Source: Porphyromonas sp. COT-290 OH3588
GTDB taxonomy: Bacteria > Bacteroidota > Bacteroidia > Bacteroidales > Porphyromonadaceae
Direction of reading: 5' to 3'
NCBI RefSeq assembly: GCF_000769075.1
Contig: NZ_JRFC01000003.1
Coordinates: 62,001-126,000 of the forward strand
Length of the DNA stretch: 64,000 nucleotides
Shown here: positions 52,614-61,679 of the stretch, in pieces
Layout of the letters: each line of letters starts with the position of its first letter
Position numbering within the stretch: position 1 is the stretch's first letter
Made by a program: the position numbers and the translations under genes
The notes under the pieces: model-generated
Told to the model about the DNA's origin: nothing
Databases searched by the model: none
Seen by the model: only the letters and a program-made list of their open reading frames with translations

Positions 52614-53684
52614 ATGGATTATAAGCGTCACATATTGGTAACGGGAGGGGCAGGCTTCATTGGCTCGCACCTTGTCCGCCTACTGGTCAATAAATATCCC
52701 GACTACCTAATCGTCAACCTCGACAAGCTAACCTATGCAGGCAACCTCGCCAATCTCAAAGATGTAGAGGCTGCTACAAACTATCGCTTCGAGTTCGGAG
52801 ATATCTGCGACCTAGAGCGTGTGGCTCATCTCCTAGAGGAGCATTGCATCGATGGTATCATTCATCTAGCCGCCGAGAGTCATGTAGACAGGAGCATCAA
52901 GGATCCGCTAGCCTTTGCACGAACGAACGTCATGGGTACGCTCACACTGCTACAAGCAGCCAAGGCCTATTGGTCCTCTCTACCCTCGGGCTACGAGGGC
53001 AAGCGTTTCCACCACGTCTCGACAGATGAGGTCTATGGCTCTCTAGAGCTAGGCGGTGGCTTCTTCACCGAGGCTACCAGATACGACCCGCATAGCCCAT
53101 ACTCCGCGAGCAAGGCGAGTAGCGACCACTTCGTCCGTGCCTTTGGAGATACGTACGGTCTGCCAGTTGTGGTGACCAACTGCTCCAACAACTATGGCTC
53201 GTATCAGTTCCCCGAGAAGCTTATTCCGCTATTCATCAACAACATTCGCCAAGGCAAGCCCCTACCAGTCTACGGACGTGGCGAGAATGTCCGCGACTGG
53301 CTATACGTCGAGGATCACGCCCGAGCACTAGATGTCGTTTTTCATCAAGGGGCAAACCTACAGACCTACAACATTGGAGGCTTCAACGAGTGGCGCAATA
53401 TCGACCTTATCCACGTACTAATCTCGACCGTAGATAGACTACTAGGCAACCCCGAGGGACATTCACTCGGATTGATTACCTATGTCACCGACCGAGCTGG
53501 TCACGATCTGCGCTATGCGATCGACGCTACCAAGATCAAAGATGAACTAGGCTGGGAGCCCTCTCTACAGTTCGAGGAGGGGATAGAGCGAACGGTACGC
53601 TGGTATCTCGACAATCAAGAGTGGATTGACCAGATTACCACCGGCGACTACCAGCGCTACTACGCAGAGATGTATCAGCTCTAG
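52614..53684 (+). CDS. rmlB: dTDP-glucose 4,6-dehydratase
   Basis: A 356-aa short-chain dehydrogenase that converts dTDP-glucose to dTDP-4-keto-6-deoxyglucose with bound NAD. GGAGFIGSHL (about 11-20) is the nucleotide site, STDEVYGS holds the Thr-Asp-Glu triad residues, and YSASKAS the Tyr-x3-Lys pair. It shares an operon with rmlA. The later genes rmlC and rmlD are absent here and must lie elsewhere if rhamnose is the end product; other deoxy-sugars are possible. Confidence 0.95.
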   Translation: MDYKRHILVTGGAGFIGSHLVRLLVNKYPDYLIVNLDKLTYAGNLANLKDVEAATNYRFEFGDICDLERVAHLLEEHCIDGIIHLAAESHVDRSIKDPLAFARTNVMGTLTLLQAAKAYWSSLPSGYEGKRFHHVSTDEVYGSLELGGGFFTEATRYDPHSPYSASKASSDHFVRAFGDTYGLPVVVTNCSNNYGSYQFPEKLIPLFINNIRQGKPLPVYGRGENVRDWLYVEDHARALDVVFHQGANLQTYNIGGFNEWRNIDLIHVLISTVDRLLGNPEGHSLGLITYVTDRAGHDLRYAIDATKIKDELGWEPSLQFEEGIERTVRWYLDNQEWIDQITTGDYQRYYAEMYQL

Positions 53685-53702
53685 AGCTTTTGCAAAGGAA
53701 GA

Positions 53703-53751
53703 CACCAAGGCGGTACAGCGAAATAAAAACTCTCGCTGTACCGCCTTGGTG
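53703..53751 (+). terminator. Terminator of the rmlAB operon
   Basis: A perfect 18-bp stem (53703-53720 with 53734-53751) with a 13-nt loop, 18 bp after the rmlB stop. Confidence 0.85.
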
Positions 53752-53858
53752 CCTATGAATCTATCATGATGACGATACTTCTCTAGCCACTAGGAGGAGG
53801 AGAATTTGCATGCTTGGCTCACAGTGCCTAATATGCTCGATTGGAACATTAAATTTGC

Positions 53859-53866
53859 TAACTTTG
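53859..53866 (+). promoter_or_regulatory. Promoter -7 box for the amidase operon
   Basis: TAACTTTG lies inside the longest open frame and 22 bp before the proposed GTG start at 53888; a TTG at 53841 is 15 bp away, shorter than usual. The box is the main reason for rejecting the earlier ATG at 53810. Confidence 0.6.
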
Positions 53867-53887
53867 TGCGTTAAAGCGATTAAGTAC

Positions 53888-55081
53888 GTGTATCAAATCA
53901 ACCTATCAAATAAAAATAGACTGCTGGGCGTTTGGCTGTGGGGGCTTCTACTGCTCCTAGGTAGCGGATGGGGGCTGTCGGCAGCCCAATCCAAATTCGT
54001 CGTAGTCATCGACGCAGGGCACGGAGGCAAAGACCCCGGAGCTGTACGCAATGGGCTCAAAGAAAAAGATATAACGCTCTCTGTAGCCCTCAAACTTGGG
54101 GAGATGATTAAAGCCAATCACCCGAAAGTCAAGGTACTCTACACAAGGGACAAAGATGTATTCGTGGGGCTGCAAGCTCGATCCGACTTTGCCAATCGGC
54201 ACAAGGCTTCGCTCTTCATCAGCGTCCACGTCAATAGCGCCTCTCCCTCGGCTAGGGGAACAGAAACCTATGTATTGGGGCTCAATAAGCAAGCTAGCAA
54301 CCTCGCCGTGGCAATGCGAGAAAATGAGGTGATGCTGCTTGAGGACGACTATAAGACAACGTATCGAGGCTTCAACCCCAAATCCACCGAGAGCTACATC
54401 ATGTTCGATCTGATGCAGGACGCCTACATCAACAGTAGCATTGAGTTTGCCAACCTCGTAGAGCAGCAGTATAGCCGTCTAGGCAAACCCAGCCGTGGCG
54501 TACGTCAAGCTGCTCTGTGGGTACTCAGCCAGAGTGCTATGCCTAGCGTACTGACCGAGATAGGGTTTATCTCCAACAACTCCGACCAGAGCTACCTCAA
54601 GAGCCCCGAGGGGCATCGAGAGATCGCACGGGCTCTATCTAAGGCTTTCAGCCAATACTACAAGCGGCAGACAGCTACCCCAAAAGAGAGCAATCGCTCA
54701 GAAGAGAGTAAGAGCGAGGGCTCTGCAGACTCTACCGATACTGACGACTCTATGGCAGATCGCTCAGAGCCCACCGAGCCCAAGGAGCCTCTCCACGAGG
54801 CGACTCGGGCAGAACAACCGAACAGCACAAGCCCCGAGGGGCGAAGCTACCGCATTCAGTTTATGGCTCTATCCAAGGCGATAGACACCAAGGACAAGCG
54901 CTTTGCCAAGCTAGACAAACCAATCAGACGCATCAAGGACGGCGAGCGATATCTCTACACCTGTGGCAATACCGAGAGCCTCGCCGAGGCTCGTAAACTA
55001 CGCAAGCAGATCGCCAAGCAATACAAAGACTGCTTCATCGTGGAGTACAGATCGGGCAAGCGCATCGGACGTGTCCAGTAA
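53888..55081 (+). CDS. N-acetylmuramoyl-L-alanine amidase (Amidase_3)
   Basis: A 397-aa periplasmic zinc amidase that cuts the bond between MurNAc and the first L-Ala of the peptide, in cell division or wall turnover. Features: hydrophobic signal (WLWGLLLLLGSGWGLSAAQ), IDAGHGGKDPG with H45, a glutamate in the GLKEKDITL segment (about E59), SVHVNSAS with a second His, and TEIGFISN with the catalytic Glu. After an acidic Ser/Glu linker (about 245-315) comes a C-terminal SPOR-like segment (YRIQFMALSK). The GTG start lies after the promoter box, which overrides the longer frame from 53810. It leads a long co-directional gene run. Confidence 0.88.
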   Translation: MYQINLSNKNRLLGVWLWGLLLLLGSGWGLSAAQSKFVVVIDAGHGGKDPGAVRNGLKEKDITLSVALKLGEMIKANHPKVKVLYTRDKDVFVGLQARSDFANRHKASLFISVHVNSASPSARGTETYVLGLNKQASNLAVAMRENEVMLLEDDYKTTYRGFNPKSTESYIMFDLMQDAYINSSIEFANLVEQQYSRLGKPSRGVRQAALWVLSQSAMPSVLTEIGFISNNSDQSYLKSPEGHREIARALSKAFSQYYKRQTATPKESNRSEESKSEGSADSTDTDDSMADRSEPTEPKEPLHEATRAEQPNSTSPEGRSYRIQFMALSKAIDTKDKRFAKLDKPIRRIKDGERYLYTCGNTESLAEARKLRKQIAKQYKDCFIVEYRSGKRIGRVQ

Positions 55082-55115
55082 TCAACAGAGGATTAACTAT
55101 ACATCAATAGGAGCA

Positions 55116-56000
55116 ATGAAAATCAGAAAAGAAGTCAAGATAGGGCTAGTAACCCTCATGGCCCTAACCCTAGGGTACGTAGGTCTCAACTTCCTCAAAG
55201 GCATTGACTTGTTTAAGAAGGAGTCTATATTCTACACCAAATTCGACAACCTCAACGGTGTAGCCAATGCTACCCCAGTGATGATCAGTGGCTACAAGGT
55301 AGGAGCTGTGCGCAAAGTGGACTTCATCTATACACCCGGGAAGGGATATGGAGCCACCCTTACCCTAGCTCTTGACCCAAGTGTGCAAATCCCGAGAGGC
55401 AGTAAGCTCAACATCAAGAAGAATATGCTCACGGGCTCTGTCCTGACGATCGAGACTCCAGAGCCACAGCCGGGCTACTTCACAGACCTAGACACTATCC
55501 CAAGTGTGGAGGCACCAGCCGACCTAATCGATGTAGCCACAGAGAAGCTCGTCCCCGCCATGGAGGACGTCATTCCACATCTAATGGCGACACTGGAGCG
55601 GCTCAATGAGATCCTCGGCAACAAGGGAATCGACGCAACCCTCTCTGGGCTGCATGGCGCCACCACAGAGATGCAGTCTGTGGTAAACCAGCTGAGCAAG
55701 TCTATGAATCAGATGCCTCAAATCATGGGCAATGTGCTTACCGCTAGTGAGAGCATGGTAGAGATTGGGCGCAACGCAGAGCAATTCAAAATCGACTCAG
55801 TGATCCACAATGTCAATACGATGACAAGCAACCTGCGCATCCTTAGCGAGCAACTACGTAACCCCAATAGCACCGCAGGCCTACTCATCAACGATGCTCG
55901 CCTCTACAATCGCCTAGATAGTCTAGCCAACAGCGCAGACGAGCTGATGAAGGACCTCAAAGCGAACCCCAAGAGATACGTACACTTCTCGATCTTCTAG
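55116..56000 (+). CDS. MlaD/MCE-family lipid transport protein
   Basis: A 294-aa protein: one N-terminal membrane anchor (IGLVTLMALTLGYVGLNFL, about 9-27), an MCE domain (about 38-120; FDNLNGVANATPVMISGYKVGAV, read in shorter parts, and GSVLTIETP), and a helical C-terminal tail with coiled-coil character. Such proteins form periplasmic rings that carry phospholipids between membranes. It has an AGGAG ribosome site before the ATG at 55116. No MlaE/MlaF partner genes lie next to it, so those subunits must be elsewhere. It starts 34 bp after the amidase stop. Confidence 0.85.
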   Translation: MKIRKEVKIGLVTLMALTLGYVGLNFLKGIDLFKKESIFYTKFDNLNGVANATPVMISGYKVGAVRKVDFIYTPGKGYGATLTLALDPSVQIPRGSKLNIKKNMLTGSVLTIETPEPQPGYFTDLDTIPSVEAPADLIDVATEKLVPAMEDVIPHLMATLERLNEILGNKGIDATLSGLHGATTEMQSVVNQLSKSMNQMPQIMGNVLTASESMVEIGRNAEQFKIDSVIHNVNTMTSNLRILSEQLRNPNSTAGLLINDARLYNRLDSLANSADELMKDLKANPKRYVHFSIF

Positions 56001-56008
56001 CCCCTCGT

Positions 56009-57010
56009 ATGAAGCGCATACTCATCACAGGAGCTACGGGATTTATCGGTGGCCACTTGGTTCGCCAAGCTCAAGCCGCTGGCCTAGAGGTCTGGATAGC
56101 CCTACGCCCCGAGAGTGATAGGCAGAAAGCCGAGGCACTGGGGGCGAAGATTATAGGTTTAGATTATCGGAGCGAAGAGCAGATGCGCCGAGCCATGCAG
56201 ACGGTGCCGACAGCTGGCGAGTGCCCGTGGCACTACGTCGTGCATAACGCTGGCATCACTAAGGCCAAAGACCCCAAGGAGTTTGACGAGGTCAATGCCG
56301 AGCACACGAGGCGATTGTGCTCAGCATTGGCCTCTCTGGCTAATCCGCCCGAGCGGTTTGTGCTGATGAGTAGCCTTAGTAGCTACGGTGTTCCCTCGGG
56401 AAGTGAGCCCATTCGCTCAGCCGATCCTCAACGCCCCAATACGGCGTACGGCCGCAGCAAGATGCTCGCCGAGCAGTATGTAGAGCACAGCGGTCTTGCC
56501 TATACGATTCTTCTCCCTACCGGGGTATATGGCCCGGGCGATCAAGACTACCTGCTAGCGATTAAGTCGATCGCAGGCGGGCTCAACTTTATGAGCGGCC
56601 TACAGCCACAGATCTTGACTTTCGTCTACGGCGAAGATGTCGCTCGGGCAGCACTATTCCTGCTTGCCGAACCGAAAGCGAGAAACAACCGCTACATCAT
56701 ATCCGACGGGGCAACCTATACCGACGAGCAGTTTGGGCGACTAACACAGAGATTACTCGGGCGTAAGCATTGCTTGCACCTAAGGGCGCCTCTCTCTCTT
56801 CTATGGTGTATCTGCCAGGTAGGCTCACTCTGGACGAAGCTCAGTGGCCGTATGACGCCACTCAATCGGGACAAATATCCAATCCTCTCCCAGCGCTCAT
56901 GGCGGTGCGATGCTAGCCCTCTACTAGAGCTTGGCTTCGTACCCAAGTATCTACTGGAGCAGGGCATAGAGGCAACGATACGGCACGCCCAAGCCACACA
57001 TAGCATTTGA
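56009..57010 (+). CDS. NAD-dependent epimerase/dehydratase (extended SDR)
   Basis: A 333-aa cytosolic protein: ITGATGFIGGHL (about 5-16) for NAD(P), HNAGITK region (about 85-91), SSLSSYG (about 119-125) and AYGRSKMLAEQY (about 149-160) with the Tyr-x3-Lys pair. It follows mlaD by 8 bp, and overlaps or abuts the GH92 gene. The substrate is probably a nucleotide sugar or related intermediate; which one cannot be told from the sequence. A short hydrophobic stretch near residue 268 (LSLLWCICQVGSLW) is unusual for a soluble SDR. Confidence 0.82.
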   Translation: MKRILITGATGFIGGHLVRQAQAAGLEVWIALRPESDRQKAEALGAKIIGLDYRSEEQMRRAMQTVPTAGECPWHYVVHNAGITKAKDPKEFDEVNAEHTRRLCSALASLANPPERFVLMSSLSSYGVPSGSEPIRSADPQRPNTAYGRSKMLAEQYVEHSGLAYTILLPTGVYGPGDQDYLLAIKSIAGGLNFMSGLQPQILTFVYGEDVARAALFLLAEPKARNNRYIISDGATYTDEQFGRLTQRLLGRKHCLHLRAPLSLLWCICQVGSLWTKLSGRMTPLNRDKYPILSQRSWRCDASPLLELGFVPKYLLEQGIEATIRHAQATHSI

Positions 57011-57021
57011 ATGATTTGATT

Positions 57022-59292
57022 ATGAATACAAGACAACTATACGCCCCACTTATGGGGTTCGCATTGCTTGCTCTAGGCGCATGTAGCCCAACCAAAGAGC
57101 ACGTAGCCGAGCGTGATCTGCTCGTCTATGTCGATCCGTTCATCGGCACTGGTGGTCACGGACATACCTTCCCCGGGGCAACACGCCCCAATGCCATGGT
57201 ACAGTTTAGCCCAGATACGCATCTGCTAGGCTGGGAGGCTAGTAGCGGATATCACGAGAGCGACAGCTTGATCTATGCTTTCAGCCTAACTCATCTGAGC
57301 GGTACAGGTATCGGGGATCTAGGCGATGTGGCACTACTACCCTACTCGGGGGTAGATAGCCTCAAGCCTGTGGCACGATTTAGCAAAGCCAATGAGGTTG
57401 CCTCTCCCGGCTATTACTCGGTATATCTAGAGAACTTCGGTATCCAAACAGAGCTAACCTCCACCGAGCGTGTAGGACTGATGCGTCTGAAGTACGAGTT
57501 ACAAGACGCCAATCGCAACCTTCTGCTCGACCTTGGGCATATCCTACAGCCCAACTGGGGGCACAAGGTACTCAAGAATGATCTGGAGATCGTCAATGAC
57601 TCTACAATTAGAGGCACTTACTACACCAAGGGCTGGGCAGATCAGCATCAGATGAGCTACACCATTCATCTGAGTACCCCAGCCGATAGTATGGTGCTAC
57701 ACAGAAATGGAGAGGGCAGTCGAGTAGCCTATCCACTCGCACTGACCGATACGGCAGATCTCAAGCTACATCTCTACCTGCCACAGGGCACAGAGCCATT
57801 GCTGGTCAAGACCGGCCTCTCGCACGTTAGCCCCGAGCAGGCAGAGAAGAATCTCGCAGCCGAGCTCCCACACTGGGACTTCGACCGCATTCGCGAGGAG
57901 AGCCGTGAGATTTGGCGAGGTGTTTTGGGCAAAATCCAGATTGAGAGCCAAGACCAATCTGTGCTCAAGAACTTCTATACGGCTATGTACCATGCCCACA
58001 TTGCCCCCTTCAACTATCAAGATGTGGACGGACACTTCCGTGGAATGGACAAGCAAGTGCACCGCAACGCCCGCCCCGAGGACGGACACTATACCGTATT
58101 CTCACTCTGGGATACCTACCGCACCCTCCACCCGCTCCTGACGATCATCGACCCCGATCGTGCGCTTCGCTATGGGCGCAGCTTGATTTCGGACTATCAA
58201 GAGGGAACAATCCTACCCCGCTGGCCACTAGCGGCAAACTATACGGGCTGTATGCCAGCCTATCACTCGGTAAGCGTACTGGCAGATCTTGTTGCCAAGG
58301 GTTTGGCATCGGGCGAAGACCTCAAGCTATGGGCAGAGGCTGGCGTGCGTAGTTCGGTCTATCGAGCCGACTTGGCCGAGAAGTTCGCCGGCACTCGTGA
58401 GCTAGACCTCATCACTCGTCACCCTCACTTCAAAGAAACGCTAGGCTTTATCCCCGCCGATTCGTTGCCCGAGTCCGTTTCGTGGGCGGTAGAGATGGCC
58501 TACGACGACTGGTGCATCGCACGTATTGCAGAGGCTGCTGGGCTAGACTCTCTCGCTCGTGAATACGACAAGCGTGGTAGATACTACCAGCGTTATTGGG
58601 ATAAAGGAACCAATCTCATGCGCCCCGTGATGGCAGACGGTAGCTTCCGTACGCCTTTTAATCCCCGCTACTCGGCACACATGGAGAGCGACTACACCGA
58701 GGGGAATGCCTATCAGTGGAGCTTCTATGCCCCACACGATATGTATGGCTTCATCAAAACTATGGGCGGCAGAGAGGTACTAGAGGCAAATCTTGATACA
58801 CTCTTTACGACATCATCACGTATCGACGGAGAGAAGCAATCGGGCGACATCACTGGCCTTATCGGCCAATACGCCCACGGCAATGAGCCAAGCCACCACA
58901 TCGCCTACCTCTACAACTACACCGCTAGCCCACACAAGGGGCAAGCTCTGCTAGACTCAATCATGTACACCTTCTACAAGCCTACCCCGGACGGCATCAT
59001 CGGCAACGAGGACTGTGGGCAAATGTCGGCTTGGTATGTGATGAGTGCTCTTGGCTTCTACCCTGTTTGTCCGGGCCTGCCCGAGTACCAGATCGGTCGC
59101 CCCATCGTAGACGAAGCTCGTATCGCTGTGCAAGGAGGAGTCTTCACCATCAAAGTCAAGAATAATAGCAGAGCCAATAAATATGTCGCCTCGGTGAAGC
59201 TCGACGGCAAACCCCTCGGGGGGCTAACCTTGCAGCACAGTATGCTTCGTGCTGGCGGTACACTCGAGATCGAGATGACGGACAAAATCTAG
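57022..59292 (+). CDS. GH92 alpha-mannosidase, lipoprotein
   Basis: A 756-aa predicted lipoprotein (signal ending ALLALGAC, Cys about 21) of glycoside hydrolase family 92, exo-acting alpha-mannosidases. VDPFIGTGGHGHTFPGA (about 37-53), YHESDSLIYAFSLTHLSG and the hallmark GNEDCGQMSAWYVMSALG (about 659-676) are present. Most characterised members release mannose from N-glycans, which suits a host-associated bacterium. A TTG five codons upstream is rejected because it overlaps the preceding stop; the ATG at 57022 is better. It is followed by GH13 after 14 bp. Confidence 0.92.
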   Translation: MNTRQLYAPLMGFALLALGACSPTKEHVAERDLLVYVDPFIGTGGHGHTFPGATRPNAMVQFSPDTHLLGWEASSGYHESDSLIYAFSLTHLSGTGIGDLGDVALLPYSGVDSLKPVARFSKANEVASPGYYSVYLENFGIQTELTSTERVGLMRLKYELQDANRNLLLDLGHILQPNWGHKVLKNDLEIVNDSTIRGTYYTKGWADQHQMSYTIHLSTPADSMVLHRNGEGSRVAYPLALTDTADLKLHLYLPQGTEPLLVKTGLSHVSPEQAEKNLAAELPHWDFDRIREESREIWRGVLGKIQIESQDQSVLKNFYTAMYHAHIAPFNYQDVDGHFRGMDKQVHRNARPEDGHYTVFSLWDTYRTLHPLLTIIDPDRALRYGRSLISDYQEGTILPRWPLAANYTGCMPAYHSVSVLADLVAKGLASGEDLKLWAEAGVRSSVYRADLAEKFAGTRELDLITRHPHFKETLGFIPADSLPESVSWAVEMAYDDWCIARIAEAAGLDSLAREYDKRGRYYQRYWDKGTNLMRPVMADGSFRTPFNPRYSAHMESDYTEGNAYQWSFYAPHDMYGFIKTMGGREVLEANLDTLFTTSSRIDGEKQSGDITGLIGQYAHGNEPSHHIAYLYNYTASPHKGQALLDSIMYTFYKPTPDGIIGNEDCGQMSAWYVMSALGFYPVCPGLPEYQIGRPIVDEARIAVQGGVFTIKVKNNSRANKYVASVKLDGKPLGGLTLQHSMLRAGGTLEIEMTDKI

Positions 59293-59306
59293 CACCCGAC
59301 TGATCT

Positions 59307-60968
59307 ATGAGTAAAATCATCATCTATTCGCTCCTGCCACGTCTTTGGGGGAATGACTGCCTAGAGCCTAAACCTTGGGGCAGTTATGAAGAGAACGGTT
59401 CGGGTAAGCTCTCGGATCTAGATGAGCGAGCCCTAGATTACATCCGCTCTCTAGGAGCCACGCATCTGTGGTGTATCGGCCTACTCGAGCATGCCACGGC
59501 AACGGCTTGGGCAGAGATCCCTGCCGATGCACCAGATATGGTCAAGGGGATTGCAGGCTCGCCCTATGCTCTGAGGGATTACTACGACATAGCACCGAGC
59601 TTGGCAGACAACATCGACAAGCGTATGCAGGAGTTCGAGGCTCTACTAGAGCGTGTACACCGCTCGGGGCTCAAGCTACTCATAGACTTTATCCCCAACC
59701 ATGTGGCTCGCTCCTACCACTCGGACGCTCAACCTGCTGGCGTTGTGGATCTGGGAGCCGATGATGATACGACCAAGCACTTCGACAACCAAAACAACTT
59801 CTACTACTTCCCCGGCGAGGCACTTCATCTCCCCCAAGGAGGTAGCTGGATAGAATCGCCAGCCAAAGCCACGGGCAACGACTGCTTCTCTACCTATCCT
59901 AGCCAAAATGACTGGTACGAAACGATCAAGCTCAACTACGGCGTAGACTATCTAGGCGGAGGGCATCAACACTTCGACCCTATCCCCAAGACATGGCTGC
60001 GCATGCTCGAGATCTTGGACTTCTGGGCTAGTAAGGGGGTAGACGGCTTCCGCTGCGATATGGCCGAGATGGTGCCCGAGGCTTTCTGGGGCTGGGCTAT
60101 CCCTCAGCTCAAAGAGCGGTATGGAGCCGAGCTGTGTTTCTTGGCAGAGATCTATCAGCCGCACCGGCACTCAAGCTATTTGCACGCAGGCTTCGACTAT
60201 CTATACGATAAGGTAGGGATATACGATACGCTCAGGGCGATCATGCGAGGCGAATGCTCGGCTAGTGCTTTCGACACTGCGAGAGATGCCGTTGCGAGCG
60301 ACCAGCCTGCCATGTGCTACTTCCTAGAGAATCACGACGAACAGCGCATTGCCTCCGACTTCTTCGCCGCTTCGCCCCTTGTCGGCATACCGGCTCTCGG
60401 TGCTTCTTTGCTCTCGGGAGGCAATCCGTACTTGCTCTACTTCGGACAAGAACTCGGCGAGCGAGGTATGCAAGCCGAGGGCTTCAGTGGTGTAGATGGG
60501 CGTACGACGATTTTCGACTACTGGTCGCTTGGGTGTATTCAGCGCCTTAGAGCTGACTATAAGGGAGGCGAACTGACAAAAGAAGAGCGCCATGTCCTAG
60601 AGAGCTACCAGCAGATCCTAGGCATTGCCCAGAGCGAACCACTCATCGCCTCGGGCGCTTACTATGGTCTGAACTTCGCTCAGGGGGTGGGCTATGATGC
60701 CGATCGCTGCCTAAGCTACCTACGCTATGATGACGGAGCCTATCTACTCGTCGTGGCTAATTTCTCAGCAGAAGCAAAGAAGCTGAGCATCAGCCTACCC
60801 AATTTTATCCTTGAGCATATTTCGCTCCCTAGTAATACTCCGCTGCTAGCCGAAGATCTACGCACAGGCGAGCGGAGCATTACGGCACTGACCTCCTATG
60901 CACCGTGGCAAATCTCGGTAGAGGGCTACGGACTCGAGCTCATCAAGCTGACTAAGCTCCAAGACTAA
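59307..60968 (+). CDS. GH13 alpha-amylase-family hydrolase
   Basis: A 553-aa protein without a signal peptide, thus probably cytosolic. The GH13 regions are clear: DFIPNH (about 127-132), GVDGFRCDMAE (nucleophile D251), FLAEIYQ (acid/base E281) and ENHDEQR (D344). The substrate is an alpha-glucan or an alpha-glucoside; which one cannot be told. An intracellular amylase-type enzyme in a probably asaccharolytic genus may serve internal glycogen or an envelope glycan. It is tightly packed in the run between GH92 and the response regulator. Confidence 0.9.
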   Translation: MSKIIIYSLLPRLWGNDCLEPKPWGSYEENGSGKLSDLDERALDYIRSLGATHLWCIGLLEHATATAWAEIPADAPDMVKGIAGSPYALRDYYDIAPSLADNIDKRMQEFEALLERVHRSGLKLLIDFIPNHVARSYHSDAQPAGVVDLGADDDTTKHFDNQNNFYYFPGEALHLPQGGSWIESPAKATGNDCFSTYPSQNDWYETIKLNYGVDYLGGGHQHFDPIPKTWLRMLEILDFWASKGVDGFRCDMAEMVPEAFWGWAIPQLKERYGAELCFLAEIYQPHRHSSYLHAGFDYLYDKVGIYDTLRAIMRGECSASAFDTARDAVASDQPAMCYFLENHDEQRIASDFFAASPLVGIPALGASLLSGGNPYLLYFGQELGERGMQAEGFSGVDGRTTIFDYWSLGCIQRLRADYKGGELTKEERHVLESYQQILGIAQSEPLIASGAYYGLNFAQGVGYDADRCLSYLRYDDGAYLLVVANFSAEAKKLSISLPNFILEHISLPSNTPLLAEDLRTGERSITALTSYAPWQISVEGYGLELIKLTKLQD

Positions 60969-60989
60969 CAGCATCAATATGTAGCTGAT

Positions 60990-61667
60990 ATGAAAATCTT
61001 GATCATCGAAGACGAACCAGAGTTGCTAGAGCTGACCAAAAACGCTCTGGAGAAAGAGCGCTATGTCGTAGAGGTCGCCGCCAACTACCGTCAGGCGATG
61101 GAGAAGGTCGGCGTCTACGACTACGAATGTATTCTACTAGACATCATGCTCCCCGATGGCGATGGGCTAACACTCCTCAACGAGCTGAAAAAGATGCGCA
61201 AACGAGATAGTGTGATCATCGTGTCAGCTCGTGGCTCGGTCGAGGATAAGATACAGGGGCTAGAGCTCGGGGCAGACGACTATTTGGCCAAGCCTTTTCA
61301 TCTCTCGGAGCTCATCGCTCGCATCAAAAGTGTCATTCGGCGCAAGCACAACGATGGCGAAACCTCGATTACGTTGGGCAACGTGGAGATCTTCCCCGAG
61401 AGCTTTAGTGTACAGGTAGCAGGCGAGCCCCTTGAGCTTAACCGCAAGGAGTACGATATCTTACTCTACTTCGCCAATCGCTGCGATAGGCTAATCAACA
61501 AGAGTGCTATGGCAGAGGCCATCTGGGGCGACCACATCGACCAAGTAGACAACTTCGACTTCATCTATGCTCAGATCAAGAACCTACGCAAGAAGCTCAA
61601 GGAGGCCGAGGCCGGTATTGAGATCAAATCGGTCTACGGTGTAGGCTACAAAATGACTTTGCTCTAG
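60990..61667 (+). CDS. OmpR-type response regulator
   Basis: A 225-aa regulator: receiver domain (about 1-118) with acidic pocket E7/D8, phosphorylated D51 (LLDIMLPDGDG), the S in VSARG and K101 (AKPF), then a winged-helix DNA-binding domain (about 128-225; LNRKEYDILLYFA, VYGVGYKM). It is followed 12 bp later by the sensor kinase and is almost certainly its partner. It starts 21 bp after GH13, so it may also be transcribed from the upstream genes. Confidence 0.95.
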   Translation: MKILIIEDEPELLELTKNALEKERYVVEVAANYRQAMEKVGVYDYECILLDIMLPDGDGLTLLNELKKMRKRDSVIIVSARGSVEDKIQGLELGADDYLAKPFHLSELIARIKSVIRRKHNDGETSITLGNVEIFPESFSVQVAGEPLELNRKEYDILLYFANRCDRLINKSAMAEAIWGDHIDQVDNFDFIYAQIKNLRKKLKEAEAGIEIKSVYGVGYKMTLL

Positions 61668-61679
61668 CACATCTGCCCG

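Noticed and set aside
53810-53887. Longer N-terminus of the amidase from the ATG at 53810
   Set aside because: It would include the promoter -7 box and would place a non-signal sequence before the signal peptide.
54963-55115. Longer N-terminus for the MlaD-like gene
   Set aside because: It overlaps the amidase in another frame; the ATG at 55116 has an AGGAG site and begins the membrane anchor.
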